From Perkinsela sp. pyNocScin1 (taxonomy: Eukaryota > Euglenozoa > Kinetoplastea > Prokinetoplastida > Perkinselidae), in contig CAXHTR010000006.1 in the NCBI GenBank assembly GCA_964019655.1, positions 744,001 to 808,000 on the forward strand: DNA of 64,000 bases, in the 5' to 3' direction. Made by a program: the position numbers and the translations under genes. The notes under the pieces were generated by a model, which saw nothing but the letters and a program-made list of their open reading frames with translations, was not told where the DNA came from and did not search any database. Below are positions 56,485 through 64,000 of this stretch, one piece after another. Numbering within the stretch: position 1 is the first letter of the stretch; each line of letters opens with the position of its first letter.

Positions 56485-57111
56485 TCATTCATAATGTACG
56501 CGCATCGCGTCTCTTTGGTCCTCGAATGTGACTTGCTCAATGCCACATTCGGTGATGTCAATCTCCAAGTCAGTGTCTGGAAGTTTTCCGATGTGGATAT
56601 CTCTGTGGGCCACGAGTATTTCATTGATGATGATTTGACACAGTGAATTCGGAAGATTGCATATTTGGCCCACTACACTGATCCGATTCCCAGTCACAAT
56701 GAAAGTGTCGAGTCTCGGTGGAAGTGCACTCATGTGAAGGCTCCCAGTAAATTTACAGTCTTGAAGACAAAGGTAGGTAAGCGACTTTGGAAGTGCGCTT
56801 GTGTCCACTTCGCCACAGAGCGATGTCGCAAAAAAGTTGATAAGGAGAACGCTCAGTGGCATTCGTTTAAAATCGATTGTTCCCACAATGCGAGATCTCC
56901 AGCCCACCCACTCGATTTCCTCGACAAGCCCTTCAGCTCCACACGTGATGCCATTCCACGCGCATGCGTCATCCAAAAATCGAGGCTCTGCGTATTCGTG
57001 CGGGTCAGACTCGTCGGGCGTGAAGAAGAGCTCCATCATCTGTTGCTGTGTGAGCATCGATGGGTCAAAGCGGCCGATATGGTCATCGATGGCGATGAGC
57101 AATGTGAGCAT
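56485..57111 (-). CDS. Short LRR protein, FFTPDE subgroup (208 aa)
   Basis: Partner of the 49383 gene: leader MLTLLIAIDDHIGRFDPSML, MELFFTPDESDPHEY, N-cap ACAWNGITCGAEGLVEEIEW. Four repeats are followed by DIHIGKLPDTDLEIDITECG and IEQVTFEDQRDAMRVHYE. The HIGKL segment and FEDQxDA end are conserved between the two, although they are 7 kb apart with seven other genes or relics between. Confidence 0.9.
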   Translation of the reverse strand: MLTLLIAIDDHIGRFDPSMLTQQQMMELFFTPDESDPHEYAEPRFLDDACAWNGITCGAEGLVEEIEWVGWRSRIVGTIDFKRMPLSVLLINFFATSLCGEVDTSALPKSLTYLCLQDCKFTGSLHMSALPPRLDTFIVTGNRISVVGQICNLPNSLCQIIINEILVAHRDIHIGKLPDTDLEIDITECGIEQVTFEDQRDAMRVHYE

Positions 57112-57178
57112 TTTAGGATTTGAAGAAGAATATGATAGAGAATGCTTTCTTGGTCCCTACAGTGAAATGATGTAAGTG

Positions 57179-57436
57179 TCAAAACGTTGTCTTTTTTTTA
57201 ATTTCGTACCTTGATAGGAAGCGCAACCCTCTGACTGCATCTGGTACATCAGAGTCAATTGGGATCATATAGCAATTCCTCCTGATGTTTATCTGGTTCA
57301 TGCTTTTCTCTAGTGAGTAGTTTTCCCTTAGCATCTGAAATTCTATGGCCGACGAGATCGATCGAGCGCTCCTTGTATCTTTATCAAAAGGGAACGGAAT
57401 CGTGTTCGAAGGGCATTTAGAGGGGCCGTTTTTCAT
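57179..57436 (-). CDS. Possible small unknown protein (85 aa)
   Basis: The frame starts MKNGPSKCPSNTIPFPFD (ATG at 57436, after GTTCTACTTACACCTG) and ends DSDVPDAVRGLRFLSRYEI then KKKTTF. The composition is mixed and soluble, with no leader. Spacing to the 56485 gene (67 bases) is normal for this array. I recognise no family. It could be a real small gene between the SDHAF4-like and LRR genes. Confidence 0.45.
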   Translation of the reverse strand: MKNGPSKCPSNTIPFPFDKDTRSARSISSAIEFQMLRENYSLEKSMNQINIRRNCYMIPIDSDVPDAVRGLRFLSRYEIKKKTTF

Positions 57437-57736
57437 TTTCAGGTGTAAGTAGAACACTTCTACATCTCTCAACTGCGTCGAATACCCTCGTGCCTTGCGA
57501 AATTCACTTTCAATAGCCTATGAGGCTTGGCCAAAGTATCCTGTGACGCATTACATACATATCAAAAAAAGATAAAGAAAATCTGTTAGCGAAGTTTAAT
57601 CCTCAACGCACTAAATTCCTAATAAATCCATTTCCATTCAATGAAAAATGACGGACTAATTCGAACTTAGTATACGCAATTGCCATACCATTCACACACG
57701 AGGTATGCACACGTATTCACATTTCAGGCCTCCGGC

Positions 57737-58051
57737 CTAAAAGTCCATGCAGCGGCCGTTTTTCTCCCAGTCACCGAAGCGTGTCGGCGAGTAGACCTTC
57801 TCGTGGTCCTCCGAGACGATCCACGAGGGGTCGCGCACGCCACTTTTCTTGTTGAAATAGTTCTCGGGGGAGTGCGTCGAGATGGACAGGCGCTGGACGT
57901 CCTCGTCGGTGAGGGCGCCGCTCTCGGGGGCCTTCGGCTTCTGCCGGCGGAACTCTGCGAGGAACTGCGAGACGAACTTTTGGTCTGTCACTGGCTTGAG
58001 CTCGATGGATTCCACAGCTCGTGTGAGGGCACGCGATGTTCTGGAGAGCAT
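57737..58051 (-). CDS. SDHAF4: Succinate dehydrogenase assembly factor 4-like protein (104 aa)
   Basis: The C-terminus RFGDWEKNGRCMDF is the signature of the SDHAF4 (DUF1674) family, whose members bind the flavoprotein subunit of mitochondrial complex II and help its flavinylation and assembly. The start at 58051 gives MLSRTSRALTRAVES, rich in Arg and Ser with no acidic residue until Glu14, a good mitochondrial presequence. TCTCTCATCATTTCAAAATT precedes it. The middle (about residues 30-85) is variable as in the family. It is single-copy, GC-rich and unrelated to the surrounding arrays. Confidence 0.82.
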   Translation of the reverse strand: MLSRTSRALTRAVESIELKPVTDQKFVSQFLAEFRRQKPKAPESGALTDEDVQRLSISTHSPENYFNKKSGVRDPSWIVSEDHEKVYSPTRFGDWEKNGRCMDF

Positions 58052-58682
58052 TGTAGCAGTAATTTTGAAATGATGAGAGAGGGAAAAGTGGAAGGGTGCA
58101 CAATACATCAGAGGTGTGCATCGAGTGGTGCAATTCATGAAATTGAATGGTTGACTAAGAAATGTAATGAGAAGCTTCAGTTAGAGTAAAAGAATGGAAT
58201 GCGCAAAGATTCGAACAAGATTCGATTCAAATCTAGTGCATTGAAACTGAAATCTGGATGGCTCTGCGGGCTGAAGATGAAGATAATTACTATGCATCAA
58301 AACTCATAGCATAAGGCGAAAGTCCATCAATATGCCTTTATTCATAGAGAATAGAAGACCACAGATTTCTCTCGTATGCATTCGTACAACGGAGAGTCGA
58401 AAGTCTTCGAAGGGTTTTTGAGGACGAAACCAACAAGAAATTATGATTGATGACTTGCCAAGAAGAAAATTAATGACATGCCCATTGAAACAGGGCAGCT
58501 CTCCCTGGAAGATTTCTTGATGTAATTGACAAACTCATATGTCATACTGACCCAACACGCCGATGCTTTCATAATTCATGTATTGTGGGGCCAAATGATA
58601 CGCTGTAAAAAGCCGAGGAACGCTGAAGTCACACAACAGACGAAGACGAATTCGCCCATGAAGCCACATGTATTCTCGATCA
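58052..58682. other. Intergenic, no gene seen
   Basis: About 630 bases upstream of the SDHAF4-like gene. No frame with family similarity and no RNA gene recognised. Confidence 0.45.
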
Positions 58683-59516
58683 CTATGCAAAATACTCTTT
58701 ATCGTATGTATTCCCGTTCTCGTCGACCACCGAATCAAAGTTACACTCCTTGACCCGCACGAGCCTCGAAAACGCTCGAGGCACGATGCCCGTCCCCTGG
58801 AAATTGTTGTTTGATACGTTGAGCAAACGGAGATTCGATGGAAGCGACTGAACGACAAAACTCGCATCGAAGACATTGTTCTGCAGGTAGAGGCCCCGAA
58901 GGTCTCTCGGAAGGCTGTCAAAACGTAGTTCGCCGCAGAACGCGTTGTCTCTGAGATCGAGAACTTGCATCGAATCTGGCATCCCGCTAATGTCGACAGT
59001 GCCCGCAAACGAGTTTTTGCCCAGTCTAAGGACCCGCATGCTCGGTGGTAATCGTGTAAGCTCAACAGTCCCGCCAAACGCATGGTTCGCAATACTGAAA
59101 GACTCGAGTGAAACCGGTAGGCATGTCAGATCAACCGTCCCAGTCAGGCCCCCGCCATTGATGTTGAATTTTTTCAGATTCGGTGAAAAAGCTGCCGTGT
59201 CGAGTGTGCCATGACTGTCCAACTCATGGAGATTAACGCTGATTATCGACGCTGGGAGCCATGCAAAGTCGATTGAGCCGGAAAGCTCGAATCCAATAGT
59301 TTTGTGGATCGCGACTGGATTCGAGTGCTCGTCGCAGCAGACAAAGGCCCACTGGCTGAAGTCAAGAAACTCGCCATTTAGGTCTTGCATCTTTGTTTTA
59401 TAATTGTTTGTCGCGTTGGCGAACAAAAGCTCAAGGCGCTGCTGGTCTGTGAGCAGAGATGGGTCGAAACGGCCACAATGGTCTTCGGCGGTGAGAAAAA
59501 ATGATATGCGAAGCAT
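58683..59516 (-). CDS. LRR protein with VDENG cap (277 aa)
   Basis: The ATG at 59516 (MLRISFFLTAEDHCGRFDPS) is preferred because TTTTCACTTTCAG lies between it and the in-frame Met at 59591. If the earlier Met were used the product would have a longer, conventional-looking signal peptide, so the choice matters. The N-cap has lost its first Cys (DFSQWAFVCCDEHSN). Seven repeats are followed by GTGIVPRAF and the cap SVVDENGNTYDKEYFA. Confidence 0.88.
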   Translation of the reverse strand: MLRISFFLTAEDHCGRFDPSLLTDQQRLELLFANATNNYKTKMQDLNGEFLDFSQWAFVCCDEHSNPVAIHKTIGFELSGSIDFAWLPASIISVNLHELDSHGTLDTAAFSPNLKKFNINGGGLTGTVDLTCLPVSLESFSIANHAFGGTVELTRLPPSMRVLRLGKNSFAGTVDISGMPDSMQVLDLRDNAFCGELRFDSLPRDLRGLYLQNNVFDASFVVQSLPSNLRLLNVSNNNFQGTGIVPRAFSRLVRVKECNFDSVVDENGNTYDKEYFA

Positions 59517-59593
59517 GGTATAAGAGATAAGGAACGACACGAAGACTGAAAGTGAAAACTTAGCAATTTTGACAGAAAGGCATCTTTCCAAGA

Positions 59594-60820
59594 CTACTCA
59601 ATGTCGTCCCACCACGGACCCTTGTACCGCAAAGCCTGCCAGTTCGGTCGCTTCTGCGCTTTGTATAATGCGACTGCCTCTGGCGTCACCCCTGTCTCTT
59701 CCAAGTCGACACTCGCAAGGCTCGTACAGCGTGCAATTGCCTCGAGAAGCGCATCACCAACTCCATAGCAGCGAAAGATGACCACAGTGCACATGTGCTG
59801 CGCATTCGCACTGATGATAGCGCATATTGGCTCAGCGTCAATGTCCACACTGTAAAACTCGAGCCAGCGCAGATTGGTGCACTTCGGAAGCTCATTCAGT
59901 ACCTCCTGGCACACGCTGATCATTATGCGGATGTACTGCACAGTTTTCTGTATTGTTTTGCTCTCGAATAGCTGATCTTGGTCATCACTCTCCGCATCGA
60001 TGTGTAAGACAATGCTCTTCACCGCTGTACACTGGGCTAATGTCACAAAATGCGCTGGCCCGAGCCAGCCGAAGAGTCGAAGGTGCCGTGCGACATTTTT
60101 GTGACTTTCGATGTACGAAATGACACGCAGTAGCTGACGATCTGTATCATTAGAAGAGTCGAATAGCTGCAGTGTCGTGTCTCTTGGGTGGCGTATTCGA
60201 TTTTGCATGTAGGGCTTCTCCGATTCTGGGAGAAGCTGACTACGAATCTGTAGGCCAGGCAGGCGCTCGAGCGCTTGAATGGTCTGAAAAGGAACCGGCG
60301 TGCGACCAGTACTTAAAAACTTGAGACAACGGCATTGCGTTATGTTTCGTATGTCATCACTCGTGAGATTCAGGTCAGCTGTCTCGAGCCTGAGCTCCTC
60401 ACATGGGTGCAGGTGCAAGTAGGTGAAAAATTCTGGGCTATACATACGCAGGACAATGCGGTCCCAATTTTGCCTTGGGTCTTGCAGAAGCTCGAGAATT
60501 CCATCGCAGGAGAGCGTCTCGGGGGTAATTCTCTCGACCCCTCTCTCTTTCGTTTGGATGCTGTGTGGTATTTGCATATTTGGTGCCCTGTTTGCCTCAT
60601 CGACGACTTCGGGTCCCCAATAGCACAGCCATTTCATTCTTTGTGAGAAGCTACATAGATCGAGAATGAAGTCCATCGAGAGACCCTTGGGGGTGCGCTT
60701 TAATCGCTCGCATATTCTGAGAGCGAGCAAGAGGCTCTCGACAAGAACTGGCAGCGCCCTGTGTCTTCGCAATAGCTCACGCTTGGTGATGCGATATTCT
60801 CTGTCGTCATATTGATACAT
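59594..60820 (-). CDS. RNI-type LRR protein, intact (408 aa)
   Basis: The first ATG is at 60820 (MYQYDDREYRITKRELLRRH); the frame opens slightly earlier at a TTG. The N-terminal 130 residues are helical and charged and of unknown type. From about residue 140 there are ribonuclease-inhibitor-like repeats (CEELRLETADLNLTSDDIRN, CTNLRWLEFYSVDIDAEPI, CTSLASVDLEETGVTPEAV), a different LRR class from the 23-residue family. It has no leader, so is probably intracellular. It is the reference for four relics at 23.2-30.6 kb and may be the intact source copy. Confidence 0.85.
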   Translation of the reverse strand: MYQYDDREYRITKRELLRRHRALPVLVESLLLALRICERLKRTPKGLSMDFILDLCSFSQRMKWLCYWGPEVVDEANRAPNMQIPHSIQTKERGVERITPETLSCDGILELLQDPRQNWDRIVLRMYSPEFFTYLHLHPCEELRLETADLNLTSDDIRNITQCRCLKFLSTGRTPVPFQTIQALERLPGLQIRSQLLPESEKPYMQNRIRHPRDTTLQLFDSSNDTDRQLLRVISYIESHKNVARHLRLFGWLGPAHFVTLAQCTAVKSIVLHIDAESDDQDQLFESKTIQKTVQYIRIMISVCQEVLNELPKCTNLRWLEFYSVDIDAEPICAIISANAQHMCTVVIFRCYGVGDALLEAIARCTSLASVDLEETGVTPEAVALYKAQKRPNWQALRYKGPWWDDIE

Positions 60821-61050
60821 GAAAGGCAAATGAAACAAATTTCATTAAAAGTACATTCAAACAGCAGTTACTCTTCGATCTATGGTGTAAGCCGCTAAAG
60901 CGTATCGATAGCACCAGCCACAAGAACGCAGGGATTGTTCAAGATGCTAAGAACTCCGAAGTGCTGCATATCTCATATTATGTTTTTCTTATTCTGAACG
61001 TCAACAGGAAAAGTCACGAGGACCAGTTGTCCCTTTTGATTATATAATCA

Positions 61051-61266
61051 TTATTCACTGAATCCAGGAATATCTTCAGCACGAATTTCTGACCGTATTT
61101 TCGCCTCAATCGCACTCATTTCACTTTCGTATTTCGACAATCTCGTCCAGTCTATGCCTTGATTCGGATGCACGCGGTCGTCAAGCTTTTTCCCATGGAC
61201 CTCAATACACTTGTACTTTTTCGCTACCGAGCGAATAAATATGACTGAATCCGAAAGAGACTTCAT
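61051..61266 (-). CDS. Small unknown protein (71 aa)
   Basis: The ATG at 61266 follows CAGTGCTTCTCAACCTCTAA; an earlier in-frame ATG at 61293 lies upstream of that CAG. The protein begins MKSLSDSVIFIRSVAKKYKC, continues with GKKLDDRVHPNQGIDW and ends in a helix, EIRAEDIPGFSE. The basic N-terminus could be a weak mitochondrial presequence. I recognise no family. Spacing to both neighbours is normal for the array. Confidence 0.55.
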   Translation of the reverse strand: MKSLSDSVIFIRSVAKKYKCIEVHGKKLDDRVHPNQGIDWTRLSKYESEMSAIEAKIRSEIRAEDIPGFSE

Positions 61267-61374
61267 TTTAGAGGTTGAGAAGCACTGTGACATTGATCAG
61301 CTTATAATAAACTCGCTGTGTGCAGATGAGCACTTGAACCTGTAGGAGCGCTTCAGCGCTGAGCGCATGTGCCC

Positions 61375-62124
61375 TCACCACCTCCGAAAATTGTGATAGT
61401 ATCGTGAGTCATTCTGAATCTCTCGCAAATCGTAGGTCGAGCTTACAACACAAGCTGAATCTCCATCAGCGAGCACCCCTGCCCCAAGCCCAGCGCCACA
61501 CACAGCGAGTCTTTCCATGCTCGCCGGTAGGGCGCTCTTGTCAACATACACTTTTCCCCTGATATGGTCTGATCGCAAGAGGATGAAGCGCATCGTCTCT
61601 GGCAGGCAACTGATTCGCTCAATCTTCCCGGCAAAGTTTCCCTTGTAGACGACGAGCTCTTCCATGTGTGGTGGGAGCTTTCGAAAGTTGAGGGCCATTT
61701 CCTGTCTTGCGCCTCCTGTCCACTTACAGCTCCGAAGGAACAGATAGCGCAGTGCTCGTGGCAATCGTTCAAATTTGAGGCCACTTTGGAACCGGACTGC
61801 ATTAAGGTGGATATGCTTCATCCCAGGTGGGAGCCACTCGAGGCGAACAGTCCACTTGACTGCGCTTGGAAAGACATTGCACAAGTTGAGGGTCTCGACC
61901 ACGTCATTTTCACACTGAACGCCCAGATATGCACAGACGTCAGTGATAGTATCGCTCTTGGTAATGTACTTTCGGAGTGGATCGGTAATGTCCAACTTTC
62001 TTTTGGGGTCAAGGAAGGTTGCCTTGTGGAAGAGAATTGCCTGTCGTTTTTTGAACACGTTACTTAGTGGGATATCGGCGCTGTCTGCGAGAGAGACAAG
62101 AATCGGAGTGATGATGCAGGCCAT
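61375..62124 (-). CDS. Divergent LRR protein, HKATF subgroup (249 aa)
   Basis: Paralog of the 55283 gene. The leader is MACIITPILVSLADSAD. It then has KKRQAILFHKATFLDPK, the N-cap VCAYLGVQCENDVVETLNL (Tyr in place of Trp), LPPGMKHIHLNAVRFQSG, and LPPHMEELVVYKGNFAGKI. It ends LREIQNDSRYYHNFRRW. Conservation of HKATF and DSRYY at both ends between two genes 6 kb apart suggests a constrained subgroup. Confidence 0.9.
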   Translation of the reverse strand: MACIITPILVSLADSADIPLSNVFKKRQAILFHKATFLDPKRKLDITDPLRKYITKSDTITDVCAYLGVQCENDVVETLNLCNVFPSAVKWTVRLEWLPPGMKHIHLNAVRFQSGLKFERLPRALRYLFLRSCKWTGGARQEMALNFRKLPPHMEELVVYKGNFAGKIERISCLPETMRFILLRSDHIRGKVYVDKSALPASMERLAVCGAGLGAGVLADGDSACVVSSTYDLREIQNDSRYYHNFRRW

Positions 62125-62533
62125 GATGCATTGGGAATTTACTAACGGATACTGAGGAAAAGAACTTTAGACTTTTTTTTGATAAGATTAAAAACTACAT
62201 GTGCTAGCAAAAGGCTAGAAACCAGTGCCTGCAGAGCATGCACAAGCATGAAAAATGGATGAGATGAACTATGTGTCATATTTCCTACATTATCGTTTCC
62301 ATCATTTTCAGGCTTACTTGATAAAGCACTGCCTTCGAGGTAATCTATTATTAACTTTCAATGGATTGAGGTAGACGCTTCATCATTACGCATCATCAAG
62401 CCAGATCATCTCAAAATACAGAAATACCAAGCTATCACAATATTTTCGCACTTTATTTAGTCAGTGCATGTGTGTTTATGAATTCAACATACTTTCTTCC
62501 TCATATGACCCTGCTTCATTCAGCTCTGAGACA
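62125..62533. other. Intergenic, no gene seen
   Basis: About 410 bases; a T-rich leader adjoins the 61375 start on the minus strand. Nothing else recognised. Confidence 0.4.
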
Positions 62534-63517
62534 TTATATATCCGCTTCCAGGCGCCCATGATAGGGTCCCCGGTCTATTGCTTCAAACTGGTTCCCTCCC
62601 ATGAGAACATTGCCAAGCCCAGGAGGCACATTCGCAAACACGACATCGCCGCACAGGTCGTTGCTCCCAATGTCCAGCGCATTGAGATTCTGCGGGAGCC
62701 TCGTCATGTCGATGGCCCCCGTTAGCCTGTTGCACTGTACGCTGAGCTGCTCGAGAGACGCCGGCAGTGCTGCCAGGTCCAAAGTCCCCTCGAAAAGGTT
62801 CTCGTCAAGCACTATCTCCTTGACAGAGCCCGGGAGTGCATCAAGGTGTAATTCCCCGCTGAATTTGTTAAACGCAAGCTCCAAAAACAGAAAACCTGCT
62901 GGAAACACAGTCCAGTCGATTTTGCCGGTCAGGCGGTTCTTCGTCATCGAGAGCTTCTGCAGTGCACTCGGAAGCTTTCCGAAGATGACGTCGCCTTCCA
63001 GCTTGTTGCCCGTGAGGATCAGACGCTGGAGCCCATCTGGGAGTCGCGTCAGGTTGACGCGCCCTGTAAACGCATTCGCCGCTATGTTGAAAATTTCGAG
63101 CGCTGGCGGCAGCCGCGTAAAGTCGATTGTCCCGAAAAATTTGTTCCGCGCGATACAAAAACGCTTCATCGCCTTGGGGAGAAGTTCAGTACTGACTGTC
63201 CCTGTCAGGTAAGCATGCTGCACATAATTCGCCGTATTGAGCCATTCGAGCGTCGCTGGGAGCCTGTCGAGAGAGATCGCGCCAGATCCCACAGTTGTGA
63301 AGCTCCACACGATATGCTTCACGTTGCCAGCAGGATCGCAAGCGATGCCAGGCCAGGCGCACACATCGAAAAACTCGCCGTCGATGTCTGTAAATTCTTG
63401 AATAAAATGGGCCTCGCAGTTCTCGATGGCGAGCTCCATCAGGGCCTGGTCGGGCAGCAGATGGGCTTCGACGCGGGAGACCGGGGTGTCAGCGGCGATG
63501 AGGTTAAGAAGGGGCAT
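62534..63517 (-). CDS. LRR protein, about 10 repeats (327 aa)
   Basis: Leader MPLLNLIAAD, motif VSRVEAHLLPDQALMELAIE (Pro replaces Ser or Asp before the DQ), N-cap VCAWPGIACDPAGNVKHIVW. Ten well-kept repeats such as LPDGLQRLILTGNKLEGDVI follow. It ends NQFEAIDRGPYHGRLEADI, a variant of the 4976 cap. It is GC-rich and appears fully intact. It is the most upstream gene of the array in the window. Confidence 0.92.
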   Translation of the reverse strand: MPLLNLIAADTPVSRVEAHLLPDQALMELAIENCEAHFIQEFTDIDGEFFDVCAWPGIACDPAGNVKHIVWSFTTVGSGAISLDRLPATLEWLNTANYVQHAYLTGTVSTELLPKAMKRFCIARNKFFGTIDFTRLPPALEIFNIAANAFTGRVNLTRLPDGLQRLILTGNKLEGDVIFGKLPSALQKLSMTKNRLTGKIDWTVFPAGFLFLELAFNKFSGELHLDALPGSVKEIVLDENLFEGTLDLAALPASLEQLSVQCNRLTGAIDMTRLPQNLNALDIGSNDLCGDVVFANVPPGLGNVLMGGNQFEAIDRGPYHGRLEADI

Positions 63518-64000
63518 AATGAAACTAGAGAATGAGAAGAACGACTGGAAGGAATATCGTGAGGGTGTGAAAAGGGACAGGCTTGCGAATTACGCAAGAT
63601 TGACAGGATTGGCTGTATTCCAAGGGTAGAGACAAGAGCAGGCTGATTCCATCACAGGGATTGATGGACCTTGATAAGCTCCTGAGTACGACCAATTTTG
63701 ATAAGAATCAAAATTAAGTACTTCGAAAGGAAGGACAAACATGTGTCCTTTTGATGCAGTCCTCGGATTTTTCATCTGTTCTATCTGTCTGTTTTATTTC
63801 AAGCGCATCTCATCACATAAATGAAATCTATCACTGGATGTGCACCCCTTCTACATACTGCATAAACAGACATGAAACGGAGCTGTGATTGCTGATCATT
63901 CGTTCATTACTGAAAAATATTTGGGAACAAATACTATGCTTCAGATTTTCACAAAGTAAAGATCCGTTTCGATTGACTTCTCTCGTGCGAGCATGCATAT
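63518..64000. other. Intergenic at right edge, no gene seen
   Basis: About 480 bases. A 61-codon minus-strand frame at 63590-63775 has an ATG but neither an upstream pyrimidine tract nor any family similarity. The next upstream gene must lie beyond the window. Confidence 0.45.

Noticed and set aside
59594-60820. F-box at the N-terminus of the RNI protein
   Set aside because: RNI-type LRRs often follow an F-box, but the first 60 residues lack the expected LPxxxxxxIxxxL arrangement clearly enough to claim it.
6513-62124. cis-introns inside LRR genes
   Set aside because: Acceptor-like CT-tract plus AG strings occur at the 5' ends, but the frames are continuous through all repeats and no matching donor site is needed.
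1958-63517. GPI anchors or transmembrane segments in LRR proteins
   Set aside because: C-termini are polar caps or short charged tails; no hydrophobic stretch of 15 or more residues follows the repeats.
63590-63775. Minus-strand 61-codon frame near the right edge
   Set aside because: It has an ATG but no pyrimidine tract, no motif and no homolog in the window.
1-64000. tRNA, rRNA or CRISPR loci
   Set aside because: No tRNA B-box/T-loop pattern in a plausible cloverleaf, no rRNA-like stretch, and no regularly spaced short repeats were found on either strand.

Overview
The window looks like a protist nuclear genome, most likely a kinetoplastid or close euglenozoan relative. All well-supported genes (about 46 intact CDSs, one cut by the left edge, plus relics) lie on the minus strand. 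None needs an intron. Genes sit head to tail with short spacers. Many start codons fall just downstream of a pyrimidine-rich tract, often with an AG 1-25 nt before the ATG, as expected for polycistronic transcription resolved by spliced-leader trans-splicing. I saw no tRNA, rRNA, spliced-leader RNA, operon-style ribosome binding site or promoter. An endosymbiotic kinetoplastid such as Perkinsela is one possible source, but this is a guess. Plus-strand open frames are mostly antisense shadows of the minus-strand genes.

Three multigene families fill the window. (1) A leucine-rich-repeat (LRR) family of 37 genes: a very short hydrophobic leader ending in A/S/C/T-D, a conserved motif of the type LGRLDYDSLSDQALMEM, an N-cap of the form CxWxGVxCD (like LRRNT_2, PF08263), then 4-16 repeats of 23 residues (LPxxLxxLxLxxNxFSGxIDLxx) and one of several C-caps. 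No transmembrane segment or GPI signal is visible, so secreted or lumenal proteins are inferred. (2) An unrecognised family of about 250-290 residues, here called the YDVS family after its YDVSxEIH motif: six complete members and one cut by the left edge. (3) A ribonuclease-inhibitor-like (RNI) LRR family: one intact gene and four decayed fragments.

Layout: 0-1.2 kb YDVS genes; 1.3-8.7 kb a relic and five LRR genes; 8.8-15.4 kb five YDVS genes; 15.9-22.7 kb LRR genes; 23.2-31.7 kb a partly triplicated block mixing LRR genes, RNI relics and LRR stubs; 32-41 kb LRR genes, including three double-module proteins of about 565 residues; 41.3-42.3 kb a single PDZ-domain gene; 42.9-57.1 kb more LRR genes; 57.7 kb a mitochondrial SDHAF4-like gene; 58.7-63.5 kb LRR genes, the intact RNI gene and a small unknown gene.

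The picture is birth and death of a lineage-specific, probably secreted recognition repertoire: tandem duplication, C-cap exchange, module doubling, micro-deletions, nonsense mutations and fragments that could act as recombination donors. The only genes with a general cellular role that I could recognise are SDHAF4-like and the PDZ protein. All alignments were made by eye.
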